NCBI RefSeq assembly: GCF_004000235.1
Contig: NZ_RCIO01000001.1
Location: forward strand, 1,302,400 to 1,366,399
Source of the DNA: Mesorhizobium sp. Z1-4
GTDB taxonomy: Bacteria > Pseudomonadota > Alphaproteobacteria > Rhizobiales > Rhizobiaceae
Length of the DNA stretch: 64,000 nt
Direction of reading: 5' to 3'
Position 1 is the first letter of the stretch. Each line of letters opens with the position of its first letter. This document shows, in pieces, positions 1-9,743 of the stretch. Made by a program: the position numbers and the translations under genes. The notes beneath the pieces were generated by a model. That model was given only the letters and a program-made list of their open reading frames with translations. It was not told where the DNA came from and made no database searches.

Positions 1-1
1 C

Positions 2-394
2 TGGATCGATGGCGGACACAATCCCGGCGCCGGGCTCGTGATCGCCGAGGCACTGGCCGGCGAGGAAGAACGGTTTTCGCGGCCGCTGTTCCTGATTGCC
101 GGCATGTTGAACACCAAGGACCAGAGCGGGTTTTTCCGGGCGTTCGAAGACATGGCGCGCCATGTCTATACCGTGCCGGTCGAATCCAGCGACGCCGGCG
201 TGCAACCGTCGGAGCTCGCCGTTCAGGCCATGGAGGCGGGGCTGTCGGCCGAGCCGGTTGCGTCGGTCGAAAATGCACTGAAGCTGTTGCGCGATACCTG
301 GGACGAGGAAGAAGCTCCGCCGCGCGTCCTGATCTGCGGGTCGCTTTATCTCATCGGCGCGGTGCTGGAAGCCAACGGCACGCTGCCCGCATAA
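2..394 (+). CDS. folC: Bifunctional folylpolyglutamate synthase/dihydrofolate synthase, C-terminal part (cut by window start)
   Basis: Only the last 130 codons are present; the reading frame is open from base 2. It begins with WIDGGHNPGAG, matching the DGGHNP signature near the C-terminal domain of FolC/Mur-ligase-type enzymes. FolC adds glutamate to dihydropteroate and to folates in the cytoplasm, and the C-terminal domain binds the amino-acid substrate. The gene ends convergently with trxA, with a strong hairpin between them. The family call rests on this one signature and on the folC-trxA-addA neighbourhood common in Rhizobiales, so the full domain content cannot be judged here. Confidence 0.85.
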   Translation, partial: WIDGGHNPGAGLVIAEALAGEEERFSRPLFLIAGMLNTKDQSGFFRAFEDMARHVYTVPVESSDAGVQPSELAVQAMEAGLSAEPVASVENALKLLRDTWDEEEAPPRVLICGSLYLIGAVLEANGTLPA

Positions 395-402
395 ACGGAA
401 AA

Positions 403-426
403 CGCGGCGGGAATTCTCCCGCCGCG
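403..426 (-). terminator. Rho-independent terminator of trxA
   Basis: A perfect 10-bp inverted repeat CGCGGCGGGA / TCCCGCCGCG with a 4-base loop. On the minus strand it is followed by TTTTCCGTTT, so it fits an intrinsic terminator for trxA. It also sits 8 bp after the folC stop, but there is no T run on the plus strand. Confidence 0.75.
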
Positions 427-452
427 CCGGTATTCAGCAAATTTGAAGTCGA

Positions 453-776
453 TCAGCCGACCGCGCCGCCAATCCAGGCCGAGAGAGCCGTCTTGGGAGC
501 GGCGCCGACTTTCATGTCAGCGACTTCACCGCCCTTGAAGAGCATGAGCGTCGGGATGGAGCGCACGCCATACTGCGCTGCGAGCTCGGGATTTTCGTCA
601 ATATTGAGCTTGGCGACCTTGATCTTGCCGTTCATCTCGGTGGCGATCTCATCCAGCGAGGGGGCGATCATCTTGCACGGGCCGCACCAATCGGCCCAGA
701 AATCCACGACGACCGGCTCGGCGGCGTCCAACACTTCGCTCTTGAAGCTGTTGTTGTCGACTTTTACGGTGGCCAT
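453..776 (-). CDS. trxA: Thioredoxin 1
   Basis: A 107-residue protein of classical thioredoxin length. The redox site WADWCGPCK places the cysteines at residues 31 and 34, and the cis-proline loop SIPTLMLF is present. It is a cytoplasmic disulfide reductase that depends on thioredoxin reductase and supplies electrons to enzymes such as ribonucleotide reductase. I chose the ATG at 776 (MATVKV) rather than an in-frame ATG 18 bp upstream, because AAGGAG lies about 8 nt before it. It is the last gene of the minus-strand run that begins with addB-addA, 75 bp after addA, and has its own terminator. Confidence 0.96.
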   Translation of the reverse strand: MATVKVDNNSFKSEVLDAAEPVVVDFWADWCGPCKMIAPSLDEIATEMNGKIKVAKLNIDENPELAAQYGVRSIPTLMLFKGGEVADMKVGAAPKTALSAWIGGAVG

Positions 777-851
777 TGACGGCACTCCTTGCATGTTCCG
801 AAGTTGATCCAGATGTGGGCTTTCAGGCGCGCTCCGTCAAGCGGCAGCAAG

Positions 852-3800
852 TCACGGGGTGGTGAGCGCCGCAAGCGCCGCGTCAAGCGCCTGCGGTTCG
901 AGCGGGATAAAGATCGGGCCCTCCGTAAAAAGGAGCGCGGCGCGCACCGTGCGCCCGGGATAAACCGGCTCGAGCAGGGCGCGGTAGACCGCAAGCTGCC
1001 GCACGTGGTTTTCCGGCACTTCCGCCGCATTGCGCGGCACCACGCGCCCGGTCTTGTAGTCGACGATCAACACCTCATTCTCCGAAACCGCGAGCCGGTC
1101 GACCTTGCCCGACACCGACCAGCTGCGTCCGCCAACCTCGATCTCGCCCATCAGCGAAACTTCCGCGCGGGAGCCGGGCGCAAACACATCAGCGAAGGCG
1201 GGATCCGACAAAATCGCGCCGACCGATTCGGCCAGACGGTCGCGCTCGGCCTGCGGCCAGGCCGACGCAACACTGCTCAGATAGCGGGCAAGCGCAGCCG
1301 GCCGTTCCTTCTCCGGCACGGACGGCAGAAGCTGCAAGAGCCGGTGGATCGCGATTCCGCGGGCCTGCGCGAGCGAAGGCTCGCGTACCGGATCGAGCAC
1401 CGGGGACGCGCCCGTTCCGGCAGGCTCCGCATTCCCGTCTTCGACCATCAGGCCGGTGCCGGAGGGGCGGAGCGGCGGCGGAAGCTTCGGGGCCGCCGGC
1501 AAAGGACCGAGGGGATCGGGGGCGGCAGCCACGGCCGGCGGCTCGACGACCGGAATGTTGCCCACCGTGGCATCTGTGCCATCAAAGGGTGTGTACCGGA
1601 AGCGCAGAACGGGCGCGTCCGAGCCCTGCCTTTCGCGTGTTTCGGTGTAGTCGGAACCCTTGAGCGCAGCTTCCACCATGCCATGCCAGGAAAGCGCGGG
1701 GCGGCCGCGAACGCCGTGATATCCGCATACGATCAGCCGATCCTCGGCGCGCGTCATGCCGACGTAAAGCAGGCGCCGGTATTCTTCTTCGGCGGCGTCA
1801 CGGATCGCCGTGCCCCGGCCTTTCGCAAAGGGATTTGCGGCACCCGGGCCGGCGCGCCACAGGTAGCCCTCGCCCTTCCAGCGGCCGTTTCGGGAGCGAA
1901 ACGGCATAAGCACCGGAAGGTGTTGCGTATGAAACGCCTCGCTGCCCGGGTCGACCAGAAAAACGATCGGGGCCTCCAGCCCCTTGGAGGCGTGGACTGT
2001 CATGATCCGCACTTCGTCGCGGCTCTGATCCATCTCGCGCTTGATCTCCGGCGCTGATTCGTCGAGTGCGGCCAGCAATGCTTCCAACCCGTCGCCGCCG
2101 GTCTGTTCGATCGCCAGGCAGAAGCTCAGAAATTCGTCGATGACGTCGCCTGCCTCGGCGCCGAGGCGCGCCACAAGCTTCGCGCGTACAGCCGGCGTTC
2201 CGGGTGCACCGGCCAGCAGACCGGCATAGAATTCGAACACCGGCAGAAAAGCGGCGCTGTCGCGCCAGGTCTCCAACGTCCCGGCAACATTTGCGAGGAG
2301 CAAATCGGCCTCTGCGTGGTGGCGCAAAGACGAATAGAGCGACCGGTTGCCCCGATCGTGCGCGAGCGCAAACAGCTCACTGTCGCTTAGGCCGAAGATC
2401 GGACTGCGCAGCAGTGCGGCCAGCGATAGATCGTCCTCCGGCTGCTGCACGAAGCGCGCAATCGCCAGCAGATCCTTCACCGCGATATGATCGGTCAGCA
2501 CCAGCCGGTCGGCCCCAGCCACCGGTACGGCTCGGCTGGCATCCTTCAAGGCGCGGGTCAGCGCATGAACGAAACTTCCGCGCTTGCGCACCAGAACCAG
2601 AATATCTCCCGGCGCGACACGGCGCTTCTGGCCTTCCAGAATCTCACCTTCGCGCAGCCAGCCGCTGATGGTGTCTGCAATCGACTCCGCCAGCCGCACC
2701 GAAGGTGCCGATGCGTGGTCGACCGGCTGCGTCCAGTCGTCCGGTTCCTCCACGGTTTCCGGGCCAAGCGAAGGCCACGCCTCGACATAGCCGGGCTCGC
2801 CCGTGCGGATGCCGTCATGCGCGATCAGGCCGGGGTCGCGCGTCAGCCCCTTGCGCCTGATCTCGTCGGCAAACACCAGATCGACCGCCTGCAGCACATC
2901 GTCGGTGGAACGGAACGAACGGGTGAGCCGTACCTGCTCAAAACGGGCTTCCGCCTCCGCCACGCTGCTCGCAAATTGATGGCCGCTTTCGGCAAAGGCG
3001 GCCGGTTCCGCGCCCTGGAAGGAGTAAATCGACTGCTTTTCGTCACCGACGGCGAAGATCGTGCGGCGGACGTGGTCGCGCGCACCGCGCCCGGCGAAGA
3101 ACTCGGCGGCAAGGCTCTTCACTACACGCCACTGTTCGGGGCTGGTGTCTTGCGCCTCGTCGATCAGAATGTGGTCGATGCCCTGATCGAGCTTGTATTG
3201 CACCCATGCGCCGGCATCGGCACGGGCAAGAAGCGCCGATGTACGACCGATCAGATCGTTGAAATCGAGAAAACCGCGGGCGCTTTTGATGCGCTCGTAC
3301 CGTGCGATCAGCCAATCGGCGATGGTAAGCGCCGACCCTGTGGCTTCGACCATGCGGAAAAGCGCCAGCCGGTCGCGTGCCGCGATGATGTGCCTGGCCG
3401 TTTCCATATAACGATCGGAAAGGTCGGGCATTTCGATCCGGAGCGCCTTCTTGAACCTTGACGCTGCGTAGGGCTGGCCGTCGGTCGCCTTGAGGAAGCC
3501 TTTCACCAGATGGTCGAGCCGCCTTTCAGCCGAGCTTTCGGCGAATGCCGCGGACATTTCAGGCAGCATGTCGTTGACCACAGCGGCGGCACCCGAAAGC
3601 TGTGCTTCTTCCGCGAAACGCCGCAAATATGCCGAATCGAACTGCGGCAGCGGCCAGACGGCAGCCGCCACGCTTTCGGCCGTATCGTCCAACGCGAAAC
3701 CGAACTCGGTGCGCAGAACCGAAAAACCACCGTCTTCGTCGCGCACCTCCGCGATGAAGCGGCGTAATCCGTCGCGATGCCTGACGATTTCACCCATAAG

Positions 3801-4391
3801 CGCATCCAGGCCGAACTCGCCGGCGGTCGCCAGAATGTCGGGGAAGGCGCGGGCAAGCGCGGGATCATGCCCGGTATCGGCCCCGGCGATCATATCGCGG
3901 CGCGCCTCGGCGAGCAGTATATCCTCCTGACGCGAATCCAGCATCTCGAAATGCCCGGCAATGTTGGCCTCGAGCGGAAACTGCTGCAGCACCGCCTCGC
4001 AGAAGGCGTGAATGGTCTGGATCTTGAGGCCGCCCGGCGTTTCAAGTGCGCGCGCGAAAAGGCGGCGCGCGGCGGCGAGCTGTTTGGGGCCAGGCGCGTT
4101 ACCCGTCAGATTGCCGACCACCTGTGCAAGCGGCGCGTCCTCCATCAGCGCCCAGGCGGCGAGATCGCCGAAAACCCGGTTCGCCATGTTCGCGGCCGCC
4201 GCGCGCGTATAGGTGAGGCACAGCACCTTCGAAGGCTCGCAGCCGTCGAGAAGCAGGCGAACCACGCGCTGCGAGAGCACATGCGTCTTGCCGGAACCGG
4301 CATGCGCCGACACCCAGGCGGAGACGTCGGGCCGCGCGGCGAGCTGCTGCGCGCGAACGGTATCTGCCGGTATGGAGAGTTTTCCGCTCAT
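852..4391 (-). CDS. addA: Double-strand break repair helicase AddA
   Basis: A 1179-residue UvrD/Rep-type superfamily 1 helicase with a C-terminal nuclease. The Walker A AGSGKT is at residues 31-36, the helicase motif II reads DEAQDTSPEQW, and the PD-(D/E)XK nuclease motif IVDYKTG is near residue 1110. With AddB it forms the alphaproteobacterial counterpart of RecBCD, resecting broken ends for RecA loading. The chosen ATG at 4391 overlaps the addB stop in an ATGA arrangement, which implies translational coupling. An upstream in-frame extension exists but lies inside addB and has no similarity to the family. Confidence 0.96.
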   Translation of the reverse strand: MSGKLSIPADTVRAQQLAARPDVSAWVSAHAGSGKTHVLSQRVVRLLLDGCEPSKVLCLTYTRAAAANMANRVFGDLAAWALMEDAPLAQVVGNLTGNAPGPKQLAAARRLFARALETPGGLKIQTIHAFCEAVLQQFPLEANIAGHFEMLDSRQEDILLAEARRDMIAGADTGHDPALARAFPDILATAGEFGLDALMGEIVRHRDGLRRFIAEVRDEDGGFSVLRTEFGFALDDTAESVAAAVWPLPQFDSAYLRRFAEEAQLSGAAAVVNDMLPEMSAAFAESSAERRLDHLVKGFLKATDGQPYAASRFKKALRIEMPDLSDRYMETARHIIAARDRLALFRMVEATGSALTIADWLIARYERIKSARGFLDFNDLIGRTSALLARADAGAWVQYKLDQGIDHILIDEAQDTSPEQWRVVKSLAAEFFAGRGARDHVRRTIFAVGDEKQSIYSFQGAEPAAFAESGHQFASSVAEAEARFEQVRLTRSFRSTDDVLQAVDLVFADEIRRKGLTRDPGLIAHDGIRTGEPGYVEAWPSLGPETVEEPDDWTQPVDHASAPSVRLAESIADTISGWLREGEILEGQKRRVAPGDILVLVRKRGSFVHALTRALKDASRAVPVAGADRLVLTDHIAVKDLLAIARFVQQPEDDLSLAALLRSPIFGLSDSELFALAHDRGNRSLYSSLRHHAEADLLLANVAGTLETWRDSAAFLPVFEFYAGLLAGAPGTPAVRAKLVARLGAEAGDVIDEFLSFCLAIEQTGGDGLEALLAALDESAPEIKREMDQSRDEVRIMTVHASKGLEAPIVFLVDPGSEAFHTQHLPVLMPFRSRNGRWKGEGYLWRAGPGAANPFAKGRGTAIRDAAEEEYRRLLYVGMTRAEDRLIVCGYHGVRGRPALSWHGMVEAALKGSDYTETRERQGSDAPVLRFRYTPFDGTDATVGNIPVVEPPAVAAAPDPLGPLPAAPKLPPPLRPSGTGLMVEDGNAEPAGTGASPVLDPVREPSLAQARGIAIHRLLQLLPSVPEKERPAALARYLSSVASAWPQAERDRLAESVGAILSDPAFADVFAPGSRAEVSLMGEIEVGGRSWSVSGKVDRLAVSENEVLIVDYKTGRVVPRNAAEVPENHVRQLAVYRALLEPVYPGRTVRAALLFTEGPIFIPLEPQALDAALAALTTP

Positions 4392-7300
4392 TCGGGCGGC
4401 TCGCCTCCGCCGGAGGCCGACCATTCGAGAACGCGGGCGAGATGATCGTAGTCGCCGTCCGTGTCGCCCTCGCGGAAAGGCAAAGCGCGAGAGATGTAGC
4501 CGTTCGATTCGGAACCGTAATGAGCGACAAGCCGTTCCAGCCGTGCCCATGCATCGGCGCAAAGCGTTGCCGCTTTGACCTGTTTCTTCTTGAATTCGAG
4601 CACGGTCTCCTCAAACACGCCGCCATTCGCTTTGAGCCGCACATAGGCCAGTTCGTGCGGTTTTCGCTTGCCTGCTTCTTCAAATGCACCCCGGGCCAGC
4701 AGCGCGCCTTCCAGAGCCAGCTGCGGCGAAAGCAGCGTGTGCGCCTGGCCTTTCGAGGGGTAGGAGCCGGTCTTGTAGTCGAGAATGTCGGCCTCACCGC
4801 CCGCCAGCAGGTCGATGCGGTCGGCGCGGCCATGCAAGGTCGCGCCAGTGCGGCCGATCTTCGTTGCCGTTGCATCTACTTCGGTGAGGCGTTTATCAAT
4901 GTCCGGCGGGCGGTCCCTGCGTTCCCAATCCACCACCGAACCGGCAAGTGCGATGAAACGCGGCCACCACACGGCGTGAACGTCGGGCGGCAGCTGAGCC
5001 ATCGCAAAGTGCTTGCGGCCGGCTTCGAGCAGCCGCGCTTCCGCGCCAACATCACGCGGGTCCTCGCCGGTCTTGATGAAGGCATGCAGGATGTCGTGGA
5101 ACAGCGTTCCGCGATCGGCCGCGCCTGGATCGCGAATGAAGGGATCGAGCGGGCGCAGCTCCAGAACACGCTTTGCGTAGACCGCATAGGGGTCGCGGCG
5201 CAGCGTCTCGATCTCGGTCACCGAAAAGCGCTTGGGGCGCGCGGCGATTGGCGGCGTCGGGGCCGGGCGCGCAATCGGGCTCATAGCAGGCAGGGCGTCA
5301 AGCCGCCGCGCACGGGCGACGAGGGCCGTGCCTCTGCTGCGCAGCTGCGCGGCCGCCGGCGCACCAACATAGGTCAGAAGCCGCTGCATCCAGCGCGAGG
5401 CAACCGCCGGCGCGTCGCCGGCGCGCACCGAGCGCGTCAACACCACTTCCGGCATCGCCGCCGCCATCCAGAAATCATGCGCAGCCTGGCCGATGCGGCG
5501 TTCGGGCGGTTCGAGTTCCAAGCCGGACTTCATGAGCCGCGACATGAAGCGGTCGGCATTTGCGCGATGCGGCCAGCTGCCTTCGTTGAGACCGCCCAGC
5601 ACCAACATGTCGACATGCTGCAACCGGGCTTCCAGCGTACCCCAGATCGCGACGCGGCTGTCGGCGCCCTGCGGCGGCTTGACCGCAATGCCGGTGATGA
5701 GTGCAACCAGCATGTCCGGCCATTCGGACGCGGCAAACGCCAGCGGTGTGCTGGTGCCGGTGAGCTCGCGCAGGAACTTGACCAGCGCTTCGCCGCCTTC
5801 GCCACCATAGAGACGGGCGAGGCCGCCATCGTCAGCTCGGCCGAGGGCCTCGAGCGCCTCGACAGAAAAACGCGCGACATCGCGGAGAGAAACATTGGCA
5901 TTGCCACGCAATGCGATGAGCGGCGCAAGCGCGTCAGCGGCCGCCTGCATTAGCGCACGCGCATCGGCGATTTCGGCGTCCGCAATGCGCGACAACCAGA
6001 ACGGCCTGCGCGCCCCCTCACGCGCGAGCGCCGCCCAGCGGGTTTCAAAAAGTACGCTCAGCTCGGCCATGTCGGGTCGGCCGGTGCCGCCACGGAACGC
6101 AACCAGCTCGACGATTTCGGCGGCACGCCTGGCCGCAGGACGCGGCATGGAGCAGCACATGAGCGGGTTCTTCAAGAGCGACAGCATCGCGACGGGGTCG
6201 CCCGGCGACAGCGCCGCCTCCACCGCGCGCAGCAGAAGTGCCGCTACAGGATAATGCCGCAGCTGCCGGCCGCCGGAATCGTCCGGCTGCAAACCGAAGC
6301 GGCGAAGCTCCGCAGCCACCCGCCGTGCCAGCGCCCGGTCCGGCGTCACGAGCGCCGTTTTGCGGCCCTCGCCGGCCGCCCGGCGCAATGCGACAGCGAT
6401 CGCCAGCGCTTCTTCGTGTTCGTTGGCGGCTTCGACGACCGTGACGTCCTCGAGCGACTTATGCTGCAGCAATGTCCCGGCGACGGTGCGGGACAGCGCC
6501 CATTCGCTGGTGGTCTCGGCAGGGCGAAGCGCTTCGCTGAAAAGGCGCGTCCGTGCCGCGAGCGCAGACACGGGTTCGCCGATCGTCGCGACTTCGGTGC
6601 GATCGACGCCCAGCGCCCTGGCGAGTTTTGCCAGACCGAATTGCGGGTGGCCAAAGGTGGAAGGCAGGCGCAGCTCCTCGCCGAGCAGCGACCAGGAGCC
6701 TTCGTCCATCGCCAGGTCGACGCCCGGCAAAACCACCGCGCCATTGGGCAGGCCGGCAATTGCGGCCAGAAGCCTTGCCGTGGCGGGGATCGAACCTGTG
6801 GAACCCGCCGCGATTACCGGGCCGTCAGGCGGGTTGCGTTTCAGCCGCGCGGTTTCGGCATCTATCATCGCGGTCAGATGGGCGCCGGGGCTGGCAAGCC
6901 GCCGGGCCTCCAGCTCGGCCGGAAAATACTCGGTCACGATTGCCAGGAAATCGAGCGTGACTTGCCACCAGCCCGCCAGATCGTCGGGCACGAGGCTGCT
7001 CAACCGCGACCATTCCGCGCCCTCGATTTCGACCTCGTCCATCAGCGCCGACAGATCACGTGCGAGCCAGATCGCATCTGCGGTTGAAGCCGGCACCACG
7101 ACATCCTCGCCGAAGCGAGCGCGGATGTGAGCAGGCAGCCTGCCTTTCCAGGCCTGCACCAAAGGCGCCAGCGTCAGCACACGATCGAGCGCACCGATGG
7201 GCGGCGCGAGATCGAGTGTATCGGCGGAGACCGGCTCGAACGCGCCGAGGTCCTCTTCGAATTCACCCAGCGGCCTGATCTGCGGCAGGATCGCGGCACG

Positions 7301-7507
7301 GCCGCCAAGCTTGTCGAGAAAAGCCGCACGAAGCTCGCGCGCGGCACGGCGAGTCGGAACGAAGATCGTGGTTGCGGCCAGCGCCAGCGGATCGTCCGCC
7401 GGAGCGCCCGCCACCAGCCGGTTGTGCAAAACGGCATCGGCCAGCGTCGGCAGAAACGCTACTCCGGCCGGAATGGAAAAGACTGTCGGCCCCGCCCGGC
7501 CGGTCAT
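4388..7507 (-). CDS. addB: Double-strand break repair protein AddB
   Basis: A 1039-residue alphaproteobacterial-type AddB. The C-terminal nuclease motif DILDYKTG is near residue 910, preceded by a helicase-like but mostly degenerate region. AddB pairs with AddA in end resection at double-strand breaks, and in known AddAB complexes both subunits carry nuclease domains. The start ATG at 7507 overlaps the stop of the upstream nucleotidyltransferase gene by 4 bp (ATGA), and its own stop overlaps addA the same way. The repair genes therefore appear co-transcribed with the murU and tsaE/amgK genes upstream. Confidence 0.94.
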   Translation of the reverse strand: MTGRAGPTVFSIPAGVAFLPTLADAVLHNRLVAGAPADDPLALAATTIFVPTRRAARELRAAFLDKLGGRAAILPQIRPLGEFEEDLGAFEPVSADTLDLAPPIGALDRVLTLAPLVQAWKGRLPAHIRARFGEDVVVPASTADAIWLARDLSALMDEVEIEGAEWSRLSSLVPDDLAGWWQVTLDFLAIVTEYFPAELEARRLASPGAHLTAMIDAETARLKRNPPDGPVIAAGSTGSIPATARLLAAIAGLPNGAVVLPGVDLAMDEGSWSLLGEELRLPSTFGHPQFGLAKLARALGVDRTEVATIGEPVSALAARTRLFSEALRPAETTSEWALSRTVAGTLLQHKSLEDVTVVEAANEHEEALAIAVALRRAAGEGRKTALVTPDRALARRVAAELRRFGLQPDDSGGRQLRHYPVAALLLRAVEAALSPGDPVAMLSLLKNPLMCCSMPRPAARRAAEIVELVAFRGGTGRPDMAELSVLFETRWAALAREGARRPFWLSRIADAEIADARALMQAAADALAPLIALRGNANVSLRDVARFSVEALEALGRADDGGLARLYGGEGGEALVKFLRELTGTSTPLAFAASEWPDMLVALITGIAVKPPQGADSRVAIWGTLEARLQHVDMLVLGGLNEGSWPHRANADRFMSRLMKSGLELEPPERRIGQAAHDFWMAAAMPEVVLTRSVRAGDAPAVASRWMQRLLTYVGAPAAAQLRSRGTALVARARRLDALPAMSPIARPAPTPPIAARPKRFSVTEIETLRRDPYAVYAKRVLELRPLDPFIRDPGAADRGTLFHDILHAFIKTGEDPRDVGAEARLLEAGRKHFAMAQLPPDVHAVWWPRFIALAGSVVDWERRDRPPDIDKRLTEVDATATKIGRTGATLHGRADRIDLLAGGEADILDYKTGSYPSKGQAHTLLSPQLALEGALLARGAFEEAGKRKPHELAYVRLKANGGVFEETVLEFKKKQVKAATLCADAWARLERLVAHYGSESNGYISRALPFREGDTDGDYDHLARVLEWSASGGGEPPE

Positions 7508-8229
7508 GTGCCTGCTGAGCGGTGCAGCACGGCTGCTTCGGCGGCGGCGATTGCATCCGGGGTGCCGACCGTGATCCAGTGGCCCTTCATGACATGGCCG
7601 AAGAGGCGACCAGCGGCAATTGCCCGGTCGAAATAGAGATTGAGCGAATGCGGTTCGGCGCGGGCACCGGCAAATATCGCCGGGTTCACGATGGCCGCAC
7701 CTGCGTATATCAACCCTTCCGGTGCGCCCCCGGCGCGGCTCAGGCGGCCATCTCCGGCAAGAAGGAAGTCGGTTCGGCCCGTATGTCCGGTTGCATTTTC
7801 GAGATTGGCGAGCATGAGAAGAATATCCATCTGCGCGCTGTCCCAGGCAAGGGCGAGCTCGGCCAGATTGTCCGCGCCGCCGACCCAGAAGGTGTCGGCG
7901 TTGAGGACATAGAACGGTGCCGCGCCGAGCAGCGGCAGCGCCTTGACGATTCCACCGGCAGAATCCAGCAGTTCCTCGCTTTCATCCGAAATCGAAACGT
8001 GCGGTGAAGCGCATTCGTCAAGATGCGCGATCAGCTGGGGCGCGAGGTGATGCACGTTGACCACCGCCTCGCCAACGCCAGCGCCAACCAGGGCGTCGAG
8101 TCCCCAGTCGATCAGCGGCTTGCCCGCAACCGGCACAAGCGGTTTCGGGATGCGTTCGGTGATAGGAAGCATGCGCTTTCCGAGCCCGGCGGCGAGCACC
8201 ATGGCCTTGGTGGGTACCTGGCCGGTCAT
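7504..8229 (-). CDS. murU: Sugar-1-phosphate nucleotidyltransferase, MurU-like
   Basis: A 241-residue nucleotidyltransferase with the N-terminal signature AMVLAAGLGKRMLPITERIPKPLVPVAGKPL, shortened here only for family recognition: GLGKRM and IPKPL are the nucleotide- and sugar-phosphate-binding elements. In Pseudomonas, MurU converts MurNAc-1-phosphate to UDP-MurNAc in peptidoglycan recycling. It works after the kinase AmgK. The upstream, 4-bp-overlapping gene ends in an AmgK-like phosphotransferase domain, which supports this substrate over a glucose- or mannose-1-phosphate. The assignment to MurU rather than a general NTP_transferase depends on that context. Confidence 0.8.
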   Translation of the reverse strand: MTGQVPTKAMVLAAGLGKRMLPITERIPKPLVPVAGKPLIDWGLDALVGAGVGEAVVNVHHLAPQLIAHLDECASPHVSISDESEELLDSAGGIVKALPLLGAAPFYVLNADTFWVGGADNLAELALAWDSAQMDILLMLANLENATGHTGRTDFLLAGDGRLSRAGGAPEGLIYAGAAIVNPAIFAGARAEPHSLNLYFDRAIAAGRLFGHVMKGHWITVGTPDAIAAAEAAVLHRSAGT

Positions 8230-9737
8230 GCCTTGAGAGCCTCGGCAAGACCGATTTCCTGTAGCGCCTGCGCGACCGGCAACAATGAGGGATGGCGCAG
8301 CGCCTGAGCAAAATAGGTACGGCAGCGGGGCAGGTGGCGCATGTAGCCCGGCTTGCCGTCGCGCTTGTTGAGGCGCACGAAAATGCCCAGCACCTTGGCG
8401 TTGCGCTGCGCCGCCATGATGGCGAACGCTTCATCGAAAGCACCGCGGTCGAACGCGCCCTGCCGGGCGCGCGCCAGCGCATAGGTCGACACCACGGCGG
8501 CCTGCAGGTCGGGCGGCACCGTCACGCGCGCATCCATTGCCAGCGAGGCGACATCATAGGCGGCCGGGCCGTAGACGGCGTCCTGGAAATCGATCAGGCC
8601 GAGGCGGTCATTGCCGACGCGGTCCGCGCGCCAGATCAGGTTCGGCGAGTGAAAATCGCGCAGCACGATAGTCTTTTCGGCGTGTTCCAGCCGGTCGAGC
8701 ACTGCATTCCAGGCATCGAAAAAACGCTGCCGCTCTTCACTCGTGATCTGGCGGTTCGCCTCATGCGGCAGATACCAGTCGAGCATCAGCGACAGCTCTA
8801 TCAGCATCGCCTCGCGATCATAGTCGGGCAGCCGATGCTCCACGCCCTCTGCGACCGGCAGCATATGCGGCCATTTTCCGGCGTGCAGATCGGCCAGAAG
8901 ACCGGCGGCTGCGAGGTAACGTTCCGGTATCGGCGCACCGTCGGCATCGACAACGCCCTCGTCGCCCAACTGCTCCAGAACGAGCAATCCATTGCCCAGA
9001 TCCGATGCGTGGATGACGGGCGCGCAAAAGCCAGCGTTCTTCAAGGCCGAGCCGACTGCGACAAAAGGCACGACGGATTCCGCCAGCTTGGCCACCTGGC
9101 TGTAGGTCTTGCCACCCTGGATCGGCGGGCCGTCGGGGCGTCGCGGAGCATCCATCAGGATGCGCGTGGCACCATCCGCCATCGTCAGTGTTTCGTAAGC
9201 GCGGGTGGAAGCGTCGCCGATCAGATGTGCGCGGCTGGCAGCAGCTTCGCCGGACGCGGCCAGGAACGCGCGAATATCGAAGGAACGCTGGATGCGATCC
9301 GCGGCAGGTCCGGATGCCGAAATTCTGGCATCGCGGCCCGCGCCTTCTTCGCCAAGTTCGATCTCGATGGAATTCGCAGGCAGAAGGTCGCCGGCGCGCT
9401 CGGGCCATTCGATGAGCACAACACTGCTGGCCGTCGCTTCGTCCAGGCCCAACTCCTCCAGCTCCTCGACCGAGGTCACGCGGTAAAGATCGTAGTGCAC
9501 AACCGGAAACCGCGCATCGTAGGACTGCACGACCGTGAAGGTCGGGCTTGGCACTTCCATATCGGGCTTTGCCGCGAGTGCGCGAATGATCGCACGCGCC
9601 AGCGCGGTCTTGCCGGCACCCAGGTCGCCGCGCAAGGCCACCACATCGCCAGGCCGCAATGCGGCGGCAAGATCGTTACCCAGCAGGGCAGTCGTGGCTT
9701 CGTCGGGCAAGAAGCGCCGAAAGTGGCGCACCGGCAT
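8226..9737 (-). CDS. tsaE: Fusion of tRNA t6A protein TsaE and AmgK-like sugar kinase
   Basis: A 503-residue two-domain protein. Residues about 1-150 are TsaE: Walker A GDLGAGKTAL, the PSPTF loop, HYDLYR and VLIEWPE. TsaE is the ATPase needed for N6-threonylcarbamoyl-adenosine in tRNA. Residues about 165-503 are an aminoglycoside-phosphotransferase fold with the catalytic loop LRDFHSPNL and the metal-binding LIDFQDA. AmgK, which phosphorylates MurNAc/GlcNAc at the anomeric position, is the best candidate because murU follows with a 4-bp overlap. I prefer the ATG at 9737 over the GTG at 9743, because GGAG lies about 9 nt before it. The upstream divL stop is 7 bp away. Confidence 0.88.
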   Translation of the reverse strand: MPVRHFRRFLPDEATTALLGNDLAAALRPGDVVALRGDLGAGKTALARAIIRALAAKPDMEVPSPTFTVVQSYDARFPVVHYDLYRVTSVEELEELGLDEATASSVVLIEWPERAGDLLPANSIEIELGEEGAGRDARISASGPAADRIQRSFDIRAFLAASGEAAASRAHLIGDASTRAYETLTMADGATRILMDAPRRPDGPPIQGGKTYSQVAKLAESVVPFVAVGSALKNAGFCAPVIHASDLGNGLLVLEQLGDEGVVDADGAPIPERYLAAAGLLADLHAGKWPHMLPVAEGVEHRLPDYDREAMLIELSLMLDWYLPHEANRQITSEERQRFFDAWNAVLDRLEHAEKTIVLRDFHSPNLIWRADRVGNDRLGLIDFQDAVYGPAAYDVASLAMDARVTVPPDLQAAVVSTYALARARQGAFDRGAFDEAFAIMAAQRNAKVLGIFVRLNKRDGKPGYMRHLPRCRTYFAQALRHPSLLPVAQALQEIGLAEALKA

Positions 9738-9743
9738 CGGCAC

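Noticed and set aside
789-2057. Long plus-strand open frame (about 420 codons) opposite addA
   Set aside because: It is antisense to conserved AddA motifs, has Arg-rich composition typical of the reverse frame of GC-rich genes, and shows no family motif.
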